A stretch of DNA of 64,000 bases from Lottia gigantea (lineage: Eukaryota; Mollusca; Gastropoda; Lottiidae), in the NCBI RefSeq assembly GCF_000327385.1, contig NW_008710245.1, forward strand, positions 1,564,652 to 1,628,651. The letters are read 5' to 3'. Shown here piece by piece: positions 11,407-23,280 of the stretch; positions within the stretch are counted from its first letter, which is position 1, and each line of letters opens with the position of its first letter. The notes under the pieces were generated by a model. That model did no database searches. It saw only the letters and a program-made list of their open reading frames with translations, and was not told the origin of the DNA. The position numbers and the translations under genes are program-made.

Positions 11407-12988
11407 TTCAGATATGAACGATTAAACAGGTCATCACCTGAAATATAAAAGTGTGACGTAATATAAGCATGTTGCTAGGGTTAATTCCGTACATACGATA
11501 AAACACATCACATCTGTGGACATCCACATCCATTTCTGCCCAGATTTGAATTTAATAATTTCATACTTGTAACATCATGTTTCACTACAGGTCACATGAC
11601 TCGTCTATTTATAGCACGACATGATTTCTACTACAGCGCCCTCTACTGGCCAAGATATCTCTTTGTTCAATGACTGACTCTGCTTTTCACGCAATGATTT
11701 GCTCTTTGCGACATCGCAAGGTCATATGGGTGTGATCAATATTTAATTTTACATCATGAAACTGTCAAGCTCGTATCGCAATTTTCCAACACCTGTTTAA
11801 CGAAGCCTTGAAAGCAGCCTACTTATGACCTACCTAGTGAAGTGGTAAAAGTGCAAAACTACACTCAGCTTGTAATTGTATCAAATTTGTTAGGGTTCAT
11901 ATCTCTCTCAAACAATTTAAACACAGTAAGATCACATAGATATGGATTGACAAATGAATGCATCTAACCTTAAGTAAAATCATAACCCTTTCCTAGTTAG
12001 GCTAGTTGTAGTAATTTGTCCATAAAAAATCAAAACATTTTTGTAAACCAGTCCCAGTTGAGTTAAGATTGATAAAACCTGCACTAGGCCTAGTAGTGGG
12101 TAGTACAAAAATGACTCAGATAAATAAAATACATTCGCAGCACAAACCTCAAATTTGTTAGTATGAGAAGGTTGTTTTGATGTTATTAAGAGCTGGTTTA
12201 GAAAACATTCAACACACGGTATACCGCGCCATTGATTTCATACCGGAAGTTGATCTACTTACTTGGATGAGCTAAATTTAGATTTAGCCTACTTTTCTTT
12301 TCTTTTTTAAATTATGAATTTGTTGTATGCAAATAATGATGTGCGTTTTTAATCTCAAACTAATATATCATATAATTATTTTGCTATTTAGAACTATTAA
12401 CACATAATACTTTGTCACATGACTGTCAAAATGGCAGCTTCCATTGTAAATTATTTTTGGGAATGACTAAACACCACAAAACTCGAACATCGATAAAAAC
12501 GCAAAATACAACATTTGATTGCGTAAAACTCTCATTTGATAGAATCAATTAACGTGAATAAGACATTCAAATTTTATATGTTTGACTCACAGTTTTGTAG
12601 ATTGTTCTATTAAAAATAGGCCCATTGTTTGGGGTTTTTTTGGGGGGTAAAATATGGTTTCTGTGAAGACATAGTCACACCCAAAATGGTTGCGAACAAA
12701 CTTTAAATTTAAATTAAAGTCTATTGTGCCTTTATGCTAGTGAGATCAAAACTTGTGCTTCAGATATATTAACTTTGATCTTACCTTTGCCCTCGTGTCT
12801 GAAATTTAGAGGTTGACAGTGTGTCTGATACTTGATTTGCCACTTTAAAGGTATCATTAATAAGCCACATTTTACCCATCCCATGCTTAAATTGTTAAAT
12901 GCCAATGCCACTTGTGGCATGTGTAGATAGTTTTGAATTAGTCTACCATTTTAATTCTTATGTTTTTCAGTAGGAAAAAGATTGAAAG
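11407..12988. promoter_or_regulatory. Divergent spacer between the MBD/F-box gene and TFB2M
   Basis: This 1.6 kb spacer separates two start codons on opposite strands and should contain both promoters. I see no coding exon. Visible signals are a CTCF-like motif at 11635-11649, an ETS-type CCGGAAGT near 12243, and a good 3' splice site (TGTTTTTCAG) ending at 12970, just upstream of the TFB2M ATG. That splice site suggests a separate non-coding first exon somewhere near 12100-12500. Transcription starts are not determinable from sequence alone. Confidence 0.55.
11635..11649 (-). promoter_or_regulatory. CTCF-like motif
   Basis: On the plus strand the bases read AGCGCCCTCTACTGG, so the minus strand reads CCAGTAGAGGGCGCT. 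That fits the core consensus CCASYAGRKGGCRS of bilaterian CTCF at every core position. It sits about 230 bp upstream of the MBD/F-box start codon, between two divergent genes, which is a typical insulator position. A single motif can occur by chance. Confidence 0.45.
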
Positions 12989-15900
12989 ATGTTGGCAAAA
13001 AGTGGCTTGACAAGAAAACTGATTAGAGAAGGGAAGTGCTGTTTTTCACTTTACTGCTCTCCGTATGCCTCTAGATCTAGTACTGAAAATATTTATTTTA
13101 TGAAAAATTTGAAGCGATTTAAGGGATATCATTATGTGCATGATCCAGATGTAGCTGGTAAGTTATAACATTACTTTTATTAACAGGATCCTCTTTGCAG
13201 GTTTGGTGCTGAAATGTGCTAGTACTAGCCTGAAATTCCAGAGTTCAATCCAGGCATGGGTCCAGATAATACCTTCAAATTTTTCAATTTGTGTTCACCT
13301 TGTCATTGATAAAGGTAGAGGTGCTGACATGGAAGAAGTGCCTAGTCATTCAGATGTGATGATACACTGTGGTGCAGTGTTTCAATGTCAGCCCTAACTA
13401 CCTACTTATTGGGTAATAGATTACTAAATTAAATAAGTACTGTTATTTCTTATTTCAGCTCAGATAGCAAGTACCATCAAAAAAGAAAGTGACAATGTTG
13501 ATACCATGCTAGAAGTAAATCCTGGTAAGTTCATCAGATGAAATGGAGTTTTACATCCAAAGCCATTTGAAAATTCACCACACTTCAGTCTTCTACCCTG
13601 CACAACTTTATTTCAAATCTGCACAACTTATCTCTAATCGGCACAACAATCATTTTCTTTTTATTGAAGGTATTGGTGTGATGTCTGCAGAATTAGCCAA
13701 GTTGTACAACAAATTAATTTTGGTAGAAAACAAGCAAGTCTATTTATCCACATTACAGGTATGTTTTCTTTCTTTTCCTCCCAATTCTAATCTTGATTCC
13801 TGTGCCGGTCCTTCCGAGAATTGTCCAGATGTTGACTTCACCCATTAATACTCAAATAGAAATGAATTTTAAATTATACATCATTCAGCCAACCAAACTA
13901 AAAAACAAAAAATGAAAAATCATAATTACATTTTTCAGTGGATTTATAAATCTGGGAGCGCTTTACTCTGCTCCTATAAAAGAGCAAATTGAGGGTCTGG
14001 TTAATCATGCCCCTGGGTAGGATTTAAAACAAGATTTGACAGTGTGAATTTTGACATAGTTACATAGTGGGACTGGGAGGACATGGGTTGTGTTACCCTT
14101 AGAATTTTTATTTTATCTATCAGTGTTATCATTTTGAGGACAGATTTTTCTAATTATCTAGTTGTTTTATTGTAGGGGCAAAAAATAGTGGCCTTGTGTA
14201 CTAGAAGTTATGTATGTTAAAGATCCCCTTAAGTGTTCGAACTAAAACAAAGAAATATTGTAATTCCACAGTCCTGGCTAAATTTCCCTCATTGCATACT
14301 GTAGGGCTTTGCCAAAGTAGGAGCAGAAAAGATTGATTTAATTACCCATTTCAAATTTTATTTCAGAAGTTGCAAGAGACCTACAAGAATATTGAATTTG
14401 CAGAAAACAAAACTGATTATTTTTTATTTGAATCACCGAGAAGTTTCTTGTATTTAAGACCACCAGATGTTTTGAATTTGGTACCAAAAGCTCAAAGTTC
14501 TGCAGGTAGCTCATGTTATATACTTACTAACAACTAGTAAAGGGAAACAGTACACTATATGATGTGGTACAATAGAATTTAGGAACTGCATCTGATACCT
14601 TGATAGCCATCTTTGTTGTATTACTGTGACAATAATACCTTGTGCCTGTATTACTGTGACAATAATACCTTGTGCCTGTATTACTGTGACAATAATACAT
14701 TGTCCCTGTATTACTGTGACCATAATACCTTGTGCCTGTATTACTGTGACAATAATAGCTTGTCCCTGTATTACTGTGACCATAATACCTTGTGCCTGTA
14801 TTACTGTGACAATAATACCTTGTCCCTGTATTACTGTGACAATAATACCTTGTGCCTGTATTACTGTGACCAAAATACCTTGTGCCTGTATTACTGTGAC
14901 AATAATACCTTGTGCCTGTATAACTGTGACAATAATACCTTGTGCCTGTATAACTGTGACAATAATAGCTTGTCCCTGTATTACTGTGACCAAAATACCT
15001 TGTGCCTGTATTACTGTGACAATAATACCTTGTGCCTGTATTACTGTGACAATAATAGCTTGTCCCTGTATTACTGTGACAATAATACCTTGTCGCTGTA
15101 TTACTGTGACAATAAGATATTGATGACGTCCTTAATCGCAAAATGCTATAATTATGTAGTGTAAAATATATATATTGTCTTTACTCACAGCAACTGATGA
15201 ATATATATTCTTATTGATCAAGTTTGAGACTTTAAATTTTATGTCCATTCCAAGAGGTAGTATTCCTTCAAGATCAACCTTAAGTTTAGCATTCAAATTC
15301 TCCAAATCTTATGTTAGGATCTTATTTTCAGATATTGCAGCAAATATTTTTTTCATCGTTCCTCCACATCTTGACCGATTGTTTGCTAAAACCATAACCC
15401 ATTCTGCCATGGCAATGGAAGGAATATTTAGCCACGGAAGATTAAATTGGTTTGCCATGGTTCCTGACAGATTTCTCAGGGTATGTGGCCAAGTTAATAT
15501 TAAAGGGATTCTAAATGCAATTCTACTAAAACTAAGTGTTTTATGTCATCACTATTGCAAAATATTCTTTATCACATAAGGTCTTCGCAATTAGTGACAT
15601 CATCAGACAATTAGTTTTAGTGGAATTGCAAGAACCAATGTTGGATTGAAAATTTGGAATAGTACAAATCGATGATATCAGTGTCCCCAATACACATGAA
15701 AAATTTAGAAAACCTCTTTACAATCATTTTAAGCATTTATCTCAGTCAATGATGGAATGGTACAAATCGATGATATCAGTGACCCTGATACACATGAAAA
15801 ATTTAGAAAACCTCTTTACAATCATTTTAAGCATTTATCTCAGTCAATGATGGAATGGTACAAATCGATGATATCAGTGACCCTGATACACATAAAAAAT

Positions 15901-18900
15901 TTAGAAAACCTCTTTACAATCATTTTAAGCATTTATCTCAGTCAATGATGGAATGGTACAAATCGATGATATCAGTGACCCTGATACACATAAAAAATTT
16001 AGAAAACCTCTTTACAATCATTTTAAGCATTTATCTCAGTCAATGATGGAATGGTACAAATCGATGATATCAGTGACCCTGATACACATAAAAAATTTAG
16101 AAAACCTCTTTACAATCATTTTAAGCATTTATCTCAGTCAATAATGGAATGGTACAAATCGATGATATCAGTGACCCTGATACACATAAAAAATTTAGAA
16201 AACCTCTTTACAATCACTTTAAGCATTTATCTCAGTCAATGATGGAATGGTACAAATCGATGATATCAGTGACCCTGATACACATAAAAAATTTAGAAAA
16301 CCTCTTTACAATCATTTTAAGCATTTATCTCAGTCAATGATGGAATGGTACAAATCGATGATATCAGTGACCCTGATACACATAAAAAATTTAGAAAACC
16401 TCTTTACAATCACTTTAAGCATTTATCTCAGTCAATGATGGAAGGCAACACTATGCATTGTGAAATGTTGGAAATTTTGAACAGCAGTATTATCCTACTG
16501 ACTTGCTCGACTGCCAGTTGATATTAGTATTTTCCTGTAATATTGTTATTAATTATAACTTACTTAATTAGTATCATGAGAGACATCATTGGTAAGATAA
16601 CCTTTAGTCCACAACTAGTACTTTATCAATTGCTGCCAAATTTTATGGAATTCGAATCAAAATCTAGATTGATTAGAGTAACAATCTGCTGATTGTCAAA
16701 TGTCAGTAATACACTGAAACTTAATCAGAACCTAATCCACTTTTTCATCCAATCAGCATTGGCTGTATATTGAGTAATTAAGAATTTCTGAATCACATGA
16801 CATTTTGACTGACAGATAGCTCACTTCCACCGCCCATTTCTTTACCACAATAATTTTACTTAAGATCTAATCTAATTATTACTTGTGAAGATTGCATATC
16901 ATAAAAGAAAAGACTTTCTGGTTCTGGTTTTAATATTTATAGATATGATTATTTGTATGTTTTCAGAGACTGAATTTTAAAAAGAGTACTTATTCTCTAA
17001 AACTGAAATTTGAAATAGAATTATTTATGGAGTTGAAGACATTAATGGAGGTTAATAGATTTTGATTTTTATATACCCAGATTGAAAGCCCTGTGTTGTC
17101 ATTACCCCCAGGGCCTAGCAGTCAGTTAACTTTTCTTGTGAGCCCCAAAGAGTGTACTAATAGATGAAACTTGGATGATATCTTGGACAAGTTCAAATTT
17201 GATGATTTTTTGATGAACAGCCTGTGAGTTATTACCCCTTAATTTGAGCACAACGAGACTGTTTTAAAGGGATAGTTTAACCAAGCGTACCTTAGTTTCA
17301 GAAACAGGAATTTTTAGCTATGCCAATCAGTAATAGTGTTCACACCTCACCATTGAAATTTGAGCCTTCAAATCAATGTGTGTCCAGAATTATTCGTGTT
17401 TGAAAGTTAAAATGACAACTCGTCTTTTTTGAGACTCTGCCATTTATAGATAAGGCATATACACATATGTATATAGAAAATGAAATTCCTAGTTTAAGGT
17501 ATTTTTGAAAGAATTATGTACAGTTTTAGTACTTCTGAAGAGTATTTACATTTATTCAAGACTCAATCAATATCATGTCTATATAGATGTCTCAGAAACT
17601 AGCCTTACATTACAGCGGGTGACTTTTAGAAGCACTTGTCATCTTGACATTAGAATTTTCTTACCTCGAGGATGATTCAAACCCACAGCACCTAATTACT
17701 TAGCAGACAACAATCCAACTCACTACAGACTGAGAAAAAATTACAAAAAGACATTTTTCCAACTCTGTGTAACAGACCAGTTTGTTTAATTAGATATTAT
17801 GTTTTAATCTTTTATAGTTAGAGTTTGATTCTGTTTATCCAAAATTTTCCAAGACATCATCATCATCAGTAAGAATATGTTATATTTCTCCTAGATTTTC
17901 AAATATATTCTTCAGTCTAATTAGAATTCGACCAAACTTTTGATCAGTTTTTTTTATTAGCTTTTATTTTTAATATAGCCATTTCAGTTAGAGTCTAACA
18001 TCTGCCCTCTTGAAGGTTCATCAAGTTAACCTTTTGACCTGACCTGAAAAACACTGCTACAAGAGGGTTGAAATTTGACTGGTTAAAGCAGACATCATTG
18101 AGTTAGGTCAAAAGGTTAATTTGACAAGAGGGCTGTGGTTAGATTCCAACTGAAGTGGCTATATCAACAGAAAAAAACCAATAAAAAACAAAACAAAAAT
18201 TTGGTCTAATTTTAATTAGACTGATGAATTATCTTCATTGGTAGCAGCAAATGAACAATTCATATAAGAAAGTATATCAATTATAAATGAAGAAGTAATT
18301 TATTTTAAAAAGTGGTATCAGGTGTCTAGAAGAGTAAGCATACCCTTCCTGGCACCAAACCTGTCATATTTGCTCATTATTACACACAAAAAGGGAAGTA
18401 AAAAAAAAAGTGCTAATGTTGACTGAAATAATGAGAAAGATGGTTTATTCAAGGTTACATGACTTATATACTAACCGAAATGAGAACCCACAACCTCCAT
18501 CTCTTGATGTAACCAAACAAATTATATCATTCCAATGCACTAAACGAAAAATGCAAATCTACAGTGTAGTTTAACTAATGATCTATTTTAGTCAGCTTTC
18601 TCAATAAGGTTCAGTCTATCTGATCCCCAAAGCTTTTCTACCTCCTAACTCAATCTTCAAACCGAAGAATACTTGAATTTTTTATTAGAAATATCAATTA
18701 ATCAAACAATATGCACGATTTTTCATTCTGATAAGTGATACAAATATTTGACAGAAGAGTTACATCAATTGCATAGCAAATATGGAGACAGCTTTAATGA
18801 AACATGTCACTTTTCTTAAAATACCCTTTTTTGATTATATTTTCAGGGAGATAAGACATATTTAATCAAATTAACACCAAAACCAAACTCCGATCAAATT

Positions 18901-20290
18901 CTGAGTTCTCAAGATATAGAAGTTTACCGTCTCTTTGCCAAACAGATGTTACGCAACCCCGATAAACGAATAATTCCACGCATGGAGTAAGTTATTATTT
19001 ATTAAGGTTATTTTGAACCAATCAAAACTTGTCATGTAGAATCCGTTTTGTCACAGCCAACAAAAAGACTGTAAACAATTTGGCTGCTCATGTATTCCGA
19101 AGCTGTGTATGATTGGCTGTAATCGCTAGCGGACAATCCAATCCAATAGTTGCATTCACAAATTTTTGTGATATCAGAAAGGTGACTATCACAGACAAGG
19201 AAGTACGTATTCCTAATAGCTGAAAGTGAAGATGTTATGTTGTCAATTGATAGACAGTTATCTCTTACTTGCAAGACATTGCACAGTAAATGTGTCCAGG
19301 CTTTTTATTCAATATCTCTAGGTTTAATATATGTGTGGTAAATTTGTTATTGCAGGGAATTTTTTCCTAACTGTGGAATATATTTGATAAATGCCGGTTT
19401 TGATATGATGCAGAGATTTCAGGATTTAAAGGCAGAAGAGTTTCTAAATCTGTACAAGGTATTTATTTTGTTTTATGACATAGAAATGTACAATATAGCT
19501 AGGAAGACACACAAACCATTTCATTACATAACCTCTACATTACATCAAAATTTCAGTGCACAAGTACAGTGGTTCATAGTGCGCTGCCAAAGTTTTGAGA
19601 ATTGTTGTTTTCGAGTTTTAAGTTAAATTTTAAGATTTTTCTTAAAGAATTCCATAGTTTTGGATAATTGAAGTCAAATTAGCAGTGAGGTAAGGTGATG
19701 CATAATGGAACTGTTTTAAGGAATCGTCTGGGACACTGAGTGTTCACTGGTCCAGATTTAGTTGATCCAAATAATGATTACATTTTTTTACCTTATTCAT
19801 GTGTCGGCCATATTGAATCCAGAACGAGGCTTATAATGCAAACAAACAAAGGTAACAGCATGTCACTGCAGTAAAATCACTACCTTGATGTCTTTAAAGC
19901 CTCCTTCTCCAGTCCTAGTAACTCAAAACTTATCATATTTGACATCATTGAAATCGGAGTTGGTTAAGCTTTTTAATGATACTTTCAGATAAAGTTTACC
20001 ATCACACATTTCTGAGAAATACCAGTTTTGAGCCCATTTTCTCGCTGTTGATTTGGGTGTTCAGCGACGTCAATAGTTGCCAACTTATTAATGGATGACA
20101 TAATTTGCGTTATGAACCTCGCTTTCAGTGTAGGATGAAAACTTTATTATAATTTAAACAAATATTTCTTATTTTTGACTACCCTGTTACTACTCCTATT
20201 TGAAATAATATTTTTCAGTCTTTACCAAATTTACCAGATTATCAGTACTCATTATGGAAACAATTTTTGATATCAGAGGGTTTTAGTTAA
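12989..20290 (+). CDS. TFB2M: Mitochondrial transcription factor B2 (dimethyladenosine transferase 2-like), 8 exons
   Basis: This factor melts promoter DNA with mitochondrial RNA polymerase and TFAM. Exons: 12989-13157, 13459-13524, 13670-13758, 14367-14505, 15191-15480, 18847-18986, 19356-19458, 20219-20290. The total is 1068 nt, 355 residues, with all junctions GT-AG and in phase. The N-terminus is basic (MLAKSGLTRKLIREGK), fitting mitochondrial import. The KsgA/Dim1 fold shows SAM-site motif I as EVNPGIG at 75-81 and an acidic strand ending in LILVEN. Methylase motif IV reads GSIPSRS at 177-183 where active dimethylases have an N-(L/I)-P-(Y/F) core. Human TFB2M has a similar PSRG-type replacement, so I choose TFB2M over TFB1M. 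The C-terminus (KTYLIKLTP, then a Phe/Leu-rich helix) also follows TFB2M. The start is the first ATG of an exon preceded by a 3' splice site. Intron 5 is 3.4 kb and repeat-filled. Confidence 0.88.
14612..15115. repeat. 30 bp minisatellite, about 17 copies
   Basis: The unit TGTATTACTGTGACAATAAT plus ACCTTGTGCC repeats in strict 30 bp register with few substitutions (for example CAATAATACC versus CATAATACC, TGTGCC versus TGTCCC) inside TFB2M intron 4. Because 30 is a multiple of three and the unit lacks stops in several frames, it produces long spurious open frames on both strands; these are not genes. Confidence 0.95.
15503..15757. mobile_element. MITE family B copy that seeds the adjacent satellite
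   Basis: The start TAAAGGGATTCTAAATGCAA, the near-palindromic centre (CCACTAAAACTAAGTGTTT on one arm in the reference, TTAGTTTTAGTGGAATTGCA on the other) and the right end (GTGTCCCCAATACACATGAA, CCTCTTTACAATC) match the full copy at 60993-61309. The right end runs directly into the 98 bp array at 15659-16442. It lies in TFB2M intron 5, 23 bp after an exon. Confidence 0.75.
15659..16442. repeat. 98 bp satellite, 8 copies, derived from a MITE end
   Basis: Copies begin at 15659, 15757, 15855, 15953, 16051, 16149, 16247 and 16345, every 98 bp, and are almost identical (GTGTCCCC in the first, GTGACCCT in the rest; a few T/C and G/A changes). About 68 bp of each unit is the right terminus of MITE family B and about 30 bp is neighbouring sequence (CATTTATCTCAGTCAATGA). 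The short open frames repeated here are by-products. Confidence 0.95.
17264..17575. mobile_element. MITE family A copy (inverted)
   Basis: Compared with 43298-43599 this copy is reversed: TTAAAGGGATAG, TTTCAGAAACAGG, CCAATCAGTAATAGTGTTCA, TGTGTGTCCAGAATTATT, TTCCTAGTTTAAGG and ACTTCTGAAGAGTATTTA follow in the expected reverse order. It is in TFB2M intron 5. Confidence 0.75.
17913..18223. mobile_element. Palindromic MITE family D
   Basis: This is a long imperfect inverted repeat. The outer arms are CAGTCTAATTAGAATTCGAC and its near complement ending TTTTAATTAGACTG. The inner arms are AATATAGCCATTTCAGTT and AACTGAAGTGGCTATAT. AAGGTTAACTTGATG-type arms then close towards the centre near 18070. 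A second copy lies at 53648-53886. It has no coding capacity and sits in TFB2M intron 5. Confidence 0.75.
19890..20045. repeat. Dispersed repeat, copy 1 of 2
   Basis: The stretch TGATGTCTTTAAAGCCTCCT through ATCATATTTGACATCATTGA to CACACATTTCTGAGAAATAC matches 55963-56115 in order and orientation (CCTTCTCCARTCC, TTTACATCATT, TTACCTTCACACATTTC). The family is unknown to me. It lies in the last intron of TFB2M. Confidence 0.65.
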
Positions 20291-20407
20291 GATGAAAAGA
20301 ACACAAGGATTGACTCTCAATGAACCAGTTGGTATTAAGAATGAAGAAGTTATTTAAAAAGAAACTCCTATGTAAAGGTTCAAGAATGATAAGATTCAAT
20401 TGGAAGT

Positions 20408-20935
20408 GTGTACTTCTTAAAGAGTGCATTCTTGATAATGATAACAGTGAACCAGTCTATGTACTTCTTAAAGAGTGCATTCTTGATAATGATAACAGTG
20501 AACCAGTCTATGTACTTCTTAAAGAGTGCATTCTTGATAATGATAACAGTGAACCAGTCTATGTACTTCTTAAAGAGTGCATTCTTGATAATGATAACAG
20601 TGAACCAGTCTATGTACTTTTTAAAGAGTGCATCCTTGATTAATGATAACAGTCAGAACCAGTCTATGTACTTCTTAAAGAGTGCATCCTTGAATAATAA
20701 TGACAGTGAATCAGTGTGTGTACTTCTTAAAGAGTGCATCCTTGATTAATGAAAATAGTGAACTAGTCTATGTACTTCTTAATGGTGCATCCTCGATTAA
20801 TGACAATAGTGAACCAGTTTGTGTACTTAGAGAGAGAAATCCTTGAATAATGATAACAGTGAACAAGTCTATGTAATTCTTAAAGAGTGCATCCTTGATT
20901 AATGACAGTGAACCAGTTTGTGTACTTCAAACTGG
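20408..20935. repeat. 51 bp minisatellite in the presumed TFB2M 3' UTR
   Basis: The unit GTACTTCTTAAAGAGTGCAT, CTTGATAATGATAACAGTGA, ACCAGTCTAT repeats about ten times. The first five copies are almost identical and later copies drift in length. It starts 118 bp after the TFB2M stop codon, so it may be transcribed in the 3' UTR. Its reading-through frame (17 residues per unit) is not evidence of a protein. Confidence 0.9.
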
Positions 20936-21661
20936 TTAAATACTGAGTGATACTGAATTGTAGTTAAATAACTGTTTTTTTTTATGAGTTATCATTCTTG
21001 TTATTCTATTGTTGAAAACACAACATCTCATGTTCCAAATGCTATTTTGACAAAGAGTCCCAACCAGAAAGGCACATGGCCTTATCATGTTATGTGATCA
21101 TTTCATGTAGGTTATATATGCAACCCAATCATGTACAGGACACATGGCTGAAAACCCAACAACCCAGTGGTAGCGTATGCCTCCCGAGACTGGGGGTACA
21201 AATAACATGGCAGATTGACTCAATGGGGGAAGAACTCAAAATGCGGCAACTCTATGGAGGCGTCTTGTTGCAAAAATGCATAAAAATCCTATTTTTTAAA
21301 TTTGTTAAAGTGGGGTTACAACTGGGGGTGCAAACCATTTTTCTAGGGCGGCCTATATTCCCACTGGCCCAATCAAACTACAACAGTGGCATAGGATCTT
21401 GTGCATTAGAAAATTCATGGACTCAGCAAGGTAACTTACAAGGGATCAACTGATAAGTTGTATCAAATACTATATTCAAATTGGGTTAAATATATTTTAT
21501 TTATATACAAAAAATCTAAAAGGTAAAATATATTTACATCACAATCATTGCCTTTAAGAACATCTTAGAACCTAACCCACTTTTCATCCAATCAGAATTG
21601 GCTAAATTTTCTATAAGGTGGCTAGCTTAATTGCTAAAGGTGCTCTCAAACCTCAGTGATT

Positions 21662-21790
21662 ACCAGTTGTGTATGGTTGCGAATAATGAAAGTGGCCATA
21701 AGTTCCGAACACAACTCAAAACTCAGTAGCATGAAAGTTGCGTTTGACACTAATGACAGCTATTCTCATTCGCAACCATACGCAACTGGT
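21662..21790. mobile_element. Short MITE with 24-25 bp terminal inverted repeats
   Basis: The left end ACCAGTTGTGTATGGTTGCG continuing AATAATG pairs with the right end CATTCGCAACCATACGC continuing AACTGGT, with one or two mismatches and about 80 bp between. I could not settle a target duplication. Superfamily unknown. Confidence 0.65.
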
Positions 21791-22084
21791 GATTGTATGG
21801 GGCAAAGGTCACTTAAAAATTCACAATCACATGACGGTTGTGTGTGTTAAGTTCTAAGAAAGTTAGGCTGTCTTACATATAATATTATAGGACATATTTA
21901 ACCACATCCATCGTCTTATTCTTTGTTCTTTAAAGTGCCATTGTGCACAGTGAGGTAAATAAAAAATTATTATGCTTTAAGTTAAAACATTTGAGGCATG
22001 AAAGCCAGCGTATAAAATTGTCATTATACTCGGTCATCTCAAAGCTCTTAGAAAGAGGCACCTCAGAATATTGTGGACCAGAAG

Positions 22085-22600
22085 TAACCAGAATAAACTA
22101 TTAATTTTAAACAGAATAAACTATTAATTTTAAACAGAATAAACTATTTAGTAACCAGAATAAACTATTAATTTTAAACAGAATAAACTAGTAATTTTAA
22201 ACAGAATAAACTATTTAGTAACCAGAATAAACTATTAATTTTAAACAGAATAAATTATTAATTTTAAACAGAATAAACTAGTAATTTTAAACAGAATAAA
22301 CTATTTAGTAACCAGAATAAACTATTAATTTTAAACAGAATAAACTAGTAATTTTAAACAGAATAAACTATTTAGTAACCAGAATAAACTATTAATTTTA
22401 AACAGAATAAACTAGTAATTTTAAACAGAATAAACTATTTAGTAACCAGAATAAACTATTAATTTTAAACAGAATAAACTATTTAGTAACCAGAATAAAC
22501 TATTAATTTTAAACAGAATAAACTATTTAATAACCAGCATAAACTATTAAGTAACTAGAATAACCTATTAAGTAACCAGGAAAACATAAAAAGTAACCGG
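22085..22600. repeat. Minisatellite of about 22 bp monomers
   Basis: Monomers of the form CAGAATAAACTATTAATTTT AAA alternate with a shorter variant containing TTTAGTAAC and a CTAGTAATT variant, in a recurring order that suggests a higher-order unit of about 67 to 90 bp. There is no coding capacity. Confidence 0.85.
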
Positions 22601-23114
22601 GATAAATCATTAGTGCTTCTATATTGAAACATCATGCTACATAATATATATATACATGGTCGAGGCTACACCAATTCGATCCTTTTAATGGAATCATTAT
22701 AGCAAATGGACATTCTAAAAAATTAAATATATTGGAACAAAAAACCATTTTTTTAAGGAAAACATAAAAGTCTCAAATTTGGCTAATAATAGTATATATT
22801 CATAAATGGACTTGCCTGGTATCATAACTATACAACAGAATGCCTTTATGAATATAGCCATGTTAAAAAATTAAAATTTTGGTGATCCCAAGATGTATTC
22901 TTTAAGCAGGAGTGAAAAGCTTTGCTTCTTCATAGAAAATATCTATCAAATTTTACATTTTACCTATGAAAACTTGTTAAAATTGAAAAAAAAAAAAACA
23001 GATGTTCAAATCAAAAATTTATACAGGAAAAGAAAAAATCAAATGGGTGCAGCCTTGTAAACTCATCATGAGTTACATTCTTGTATTCCGTTACTGAAAT
23101 AGGTAATAAACACT

Positions 23115-23280
23115 GGATTCTTACAGAGAATGTAAAGAGGGAACTTTTTATGAGCATCAATTGGCACCATTCTAATTTTCAATCTGATGACATCACTATG
23201 TAAAATCATATGCATATCAATACTATCAGTGTTCTCAATATGCATAAAAAGTTTAGAAATCCTCATTGCAATCCCTTTAA
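23115..23280. mobile_element. MITE family B, degraded copy
   Basis: GAATGTAAAGAGGGAACTTT, GCATCAATTGGCACCATTCT, ATCAATACTATCAGTGTTCT and the end AATCCTCATTGCAATCCCTT match both ends of the 60993-61309 copy. The central palindrome is lost. Confidence 0.6.

Noticed and set aside
14511-15164. Long overlapping open frames of 160-204 residues on both strands
   Set aside because: They are created by the 30 bp tandem repeat, occur in several frames at once, and lie inside a TFB2M intron.
15757-16438. Six identical 63-residue open frames
   Set aside because: They repeat every 98 bp and simply restate the satellite derived from a MITE end.
15659-16442. Possible CRISPR-like array (regular spacing)
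   Set aside because: The whole 98 bp unit is repeated with no unique spacers, and the context is an animal intron.
20320-20749. Open frames made of a repeated 17-residue unit
   Set aside because: A 51 bp minisatellite in the region after the TFB2M stop; two frames are open equally well, so there is no coding constraint.
21076-21453. 125-residue open frame on the plus strand
   Set aside because: It overlaps a fragment of the dispersed CAGTGGC hAT-related repeat and shows no family resemblance.
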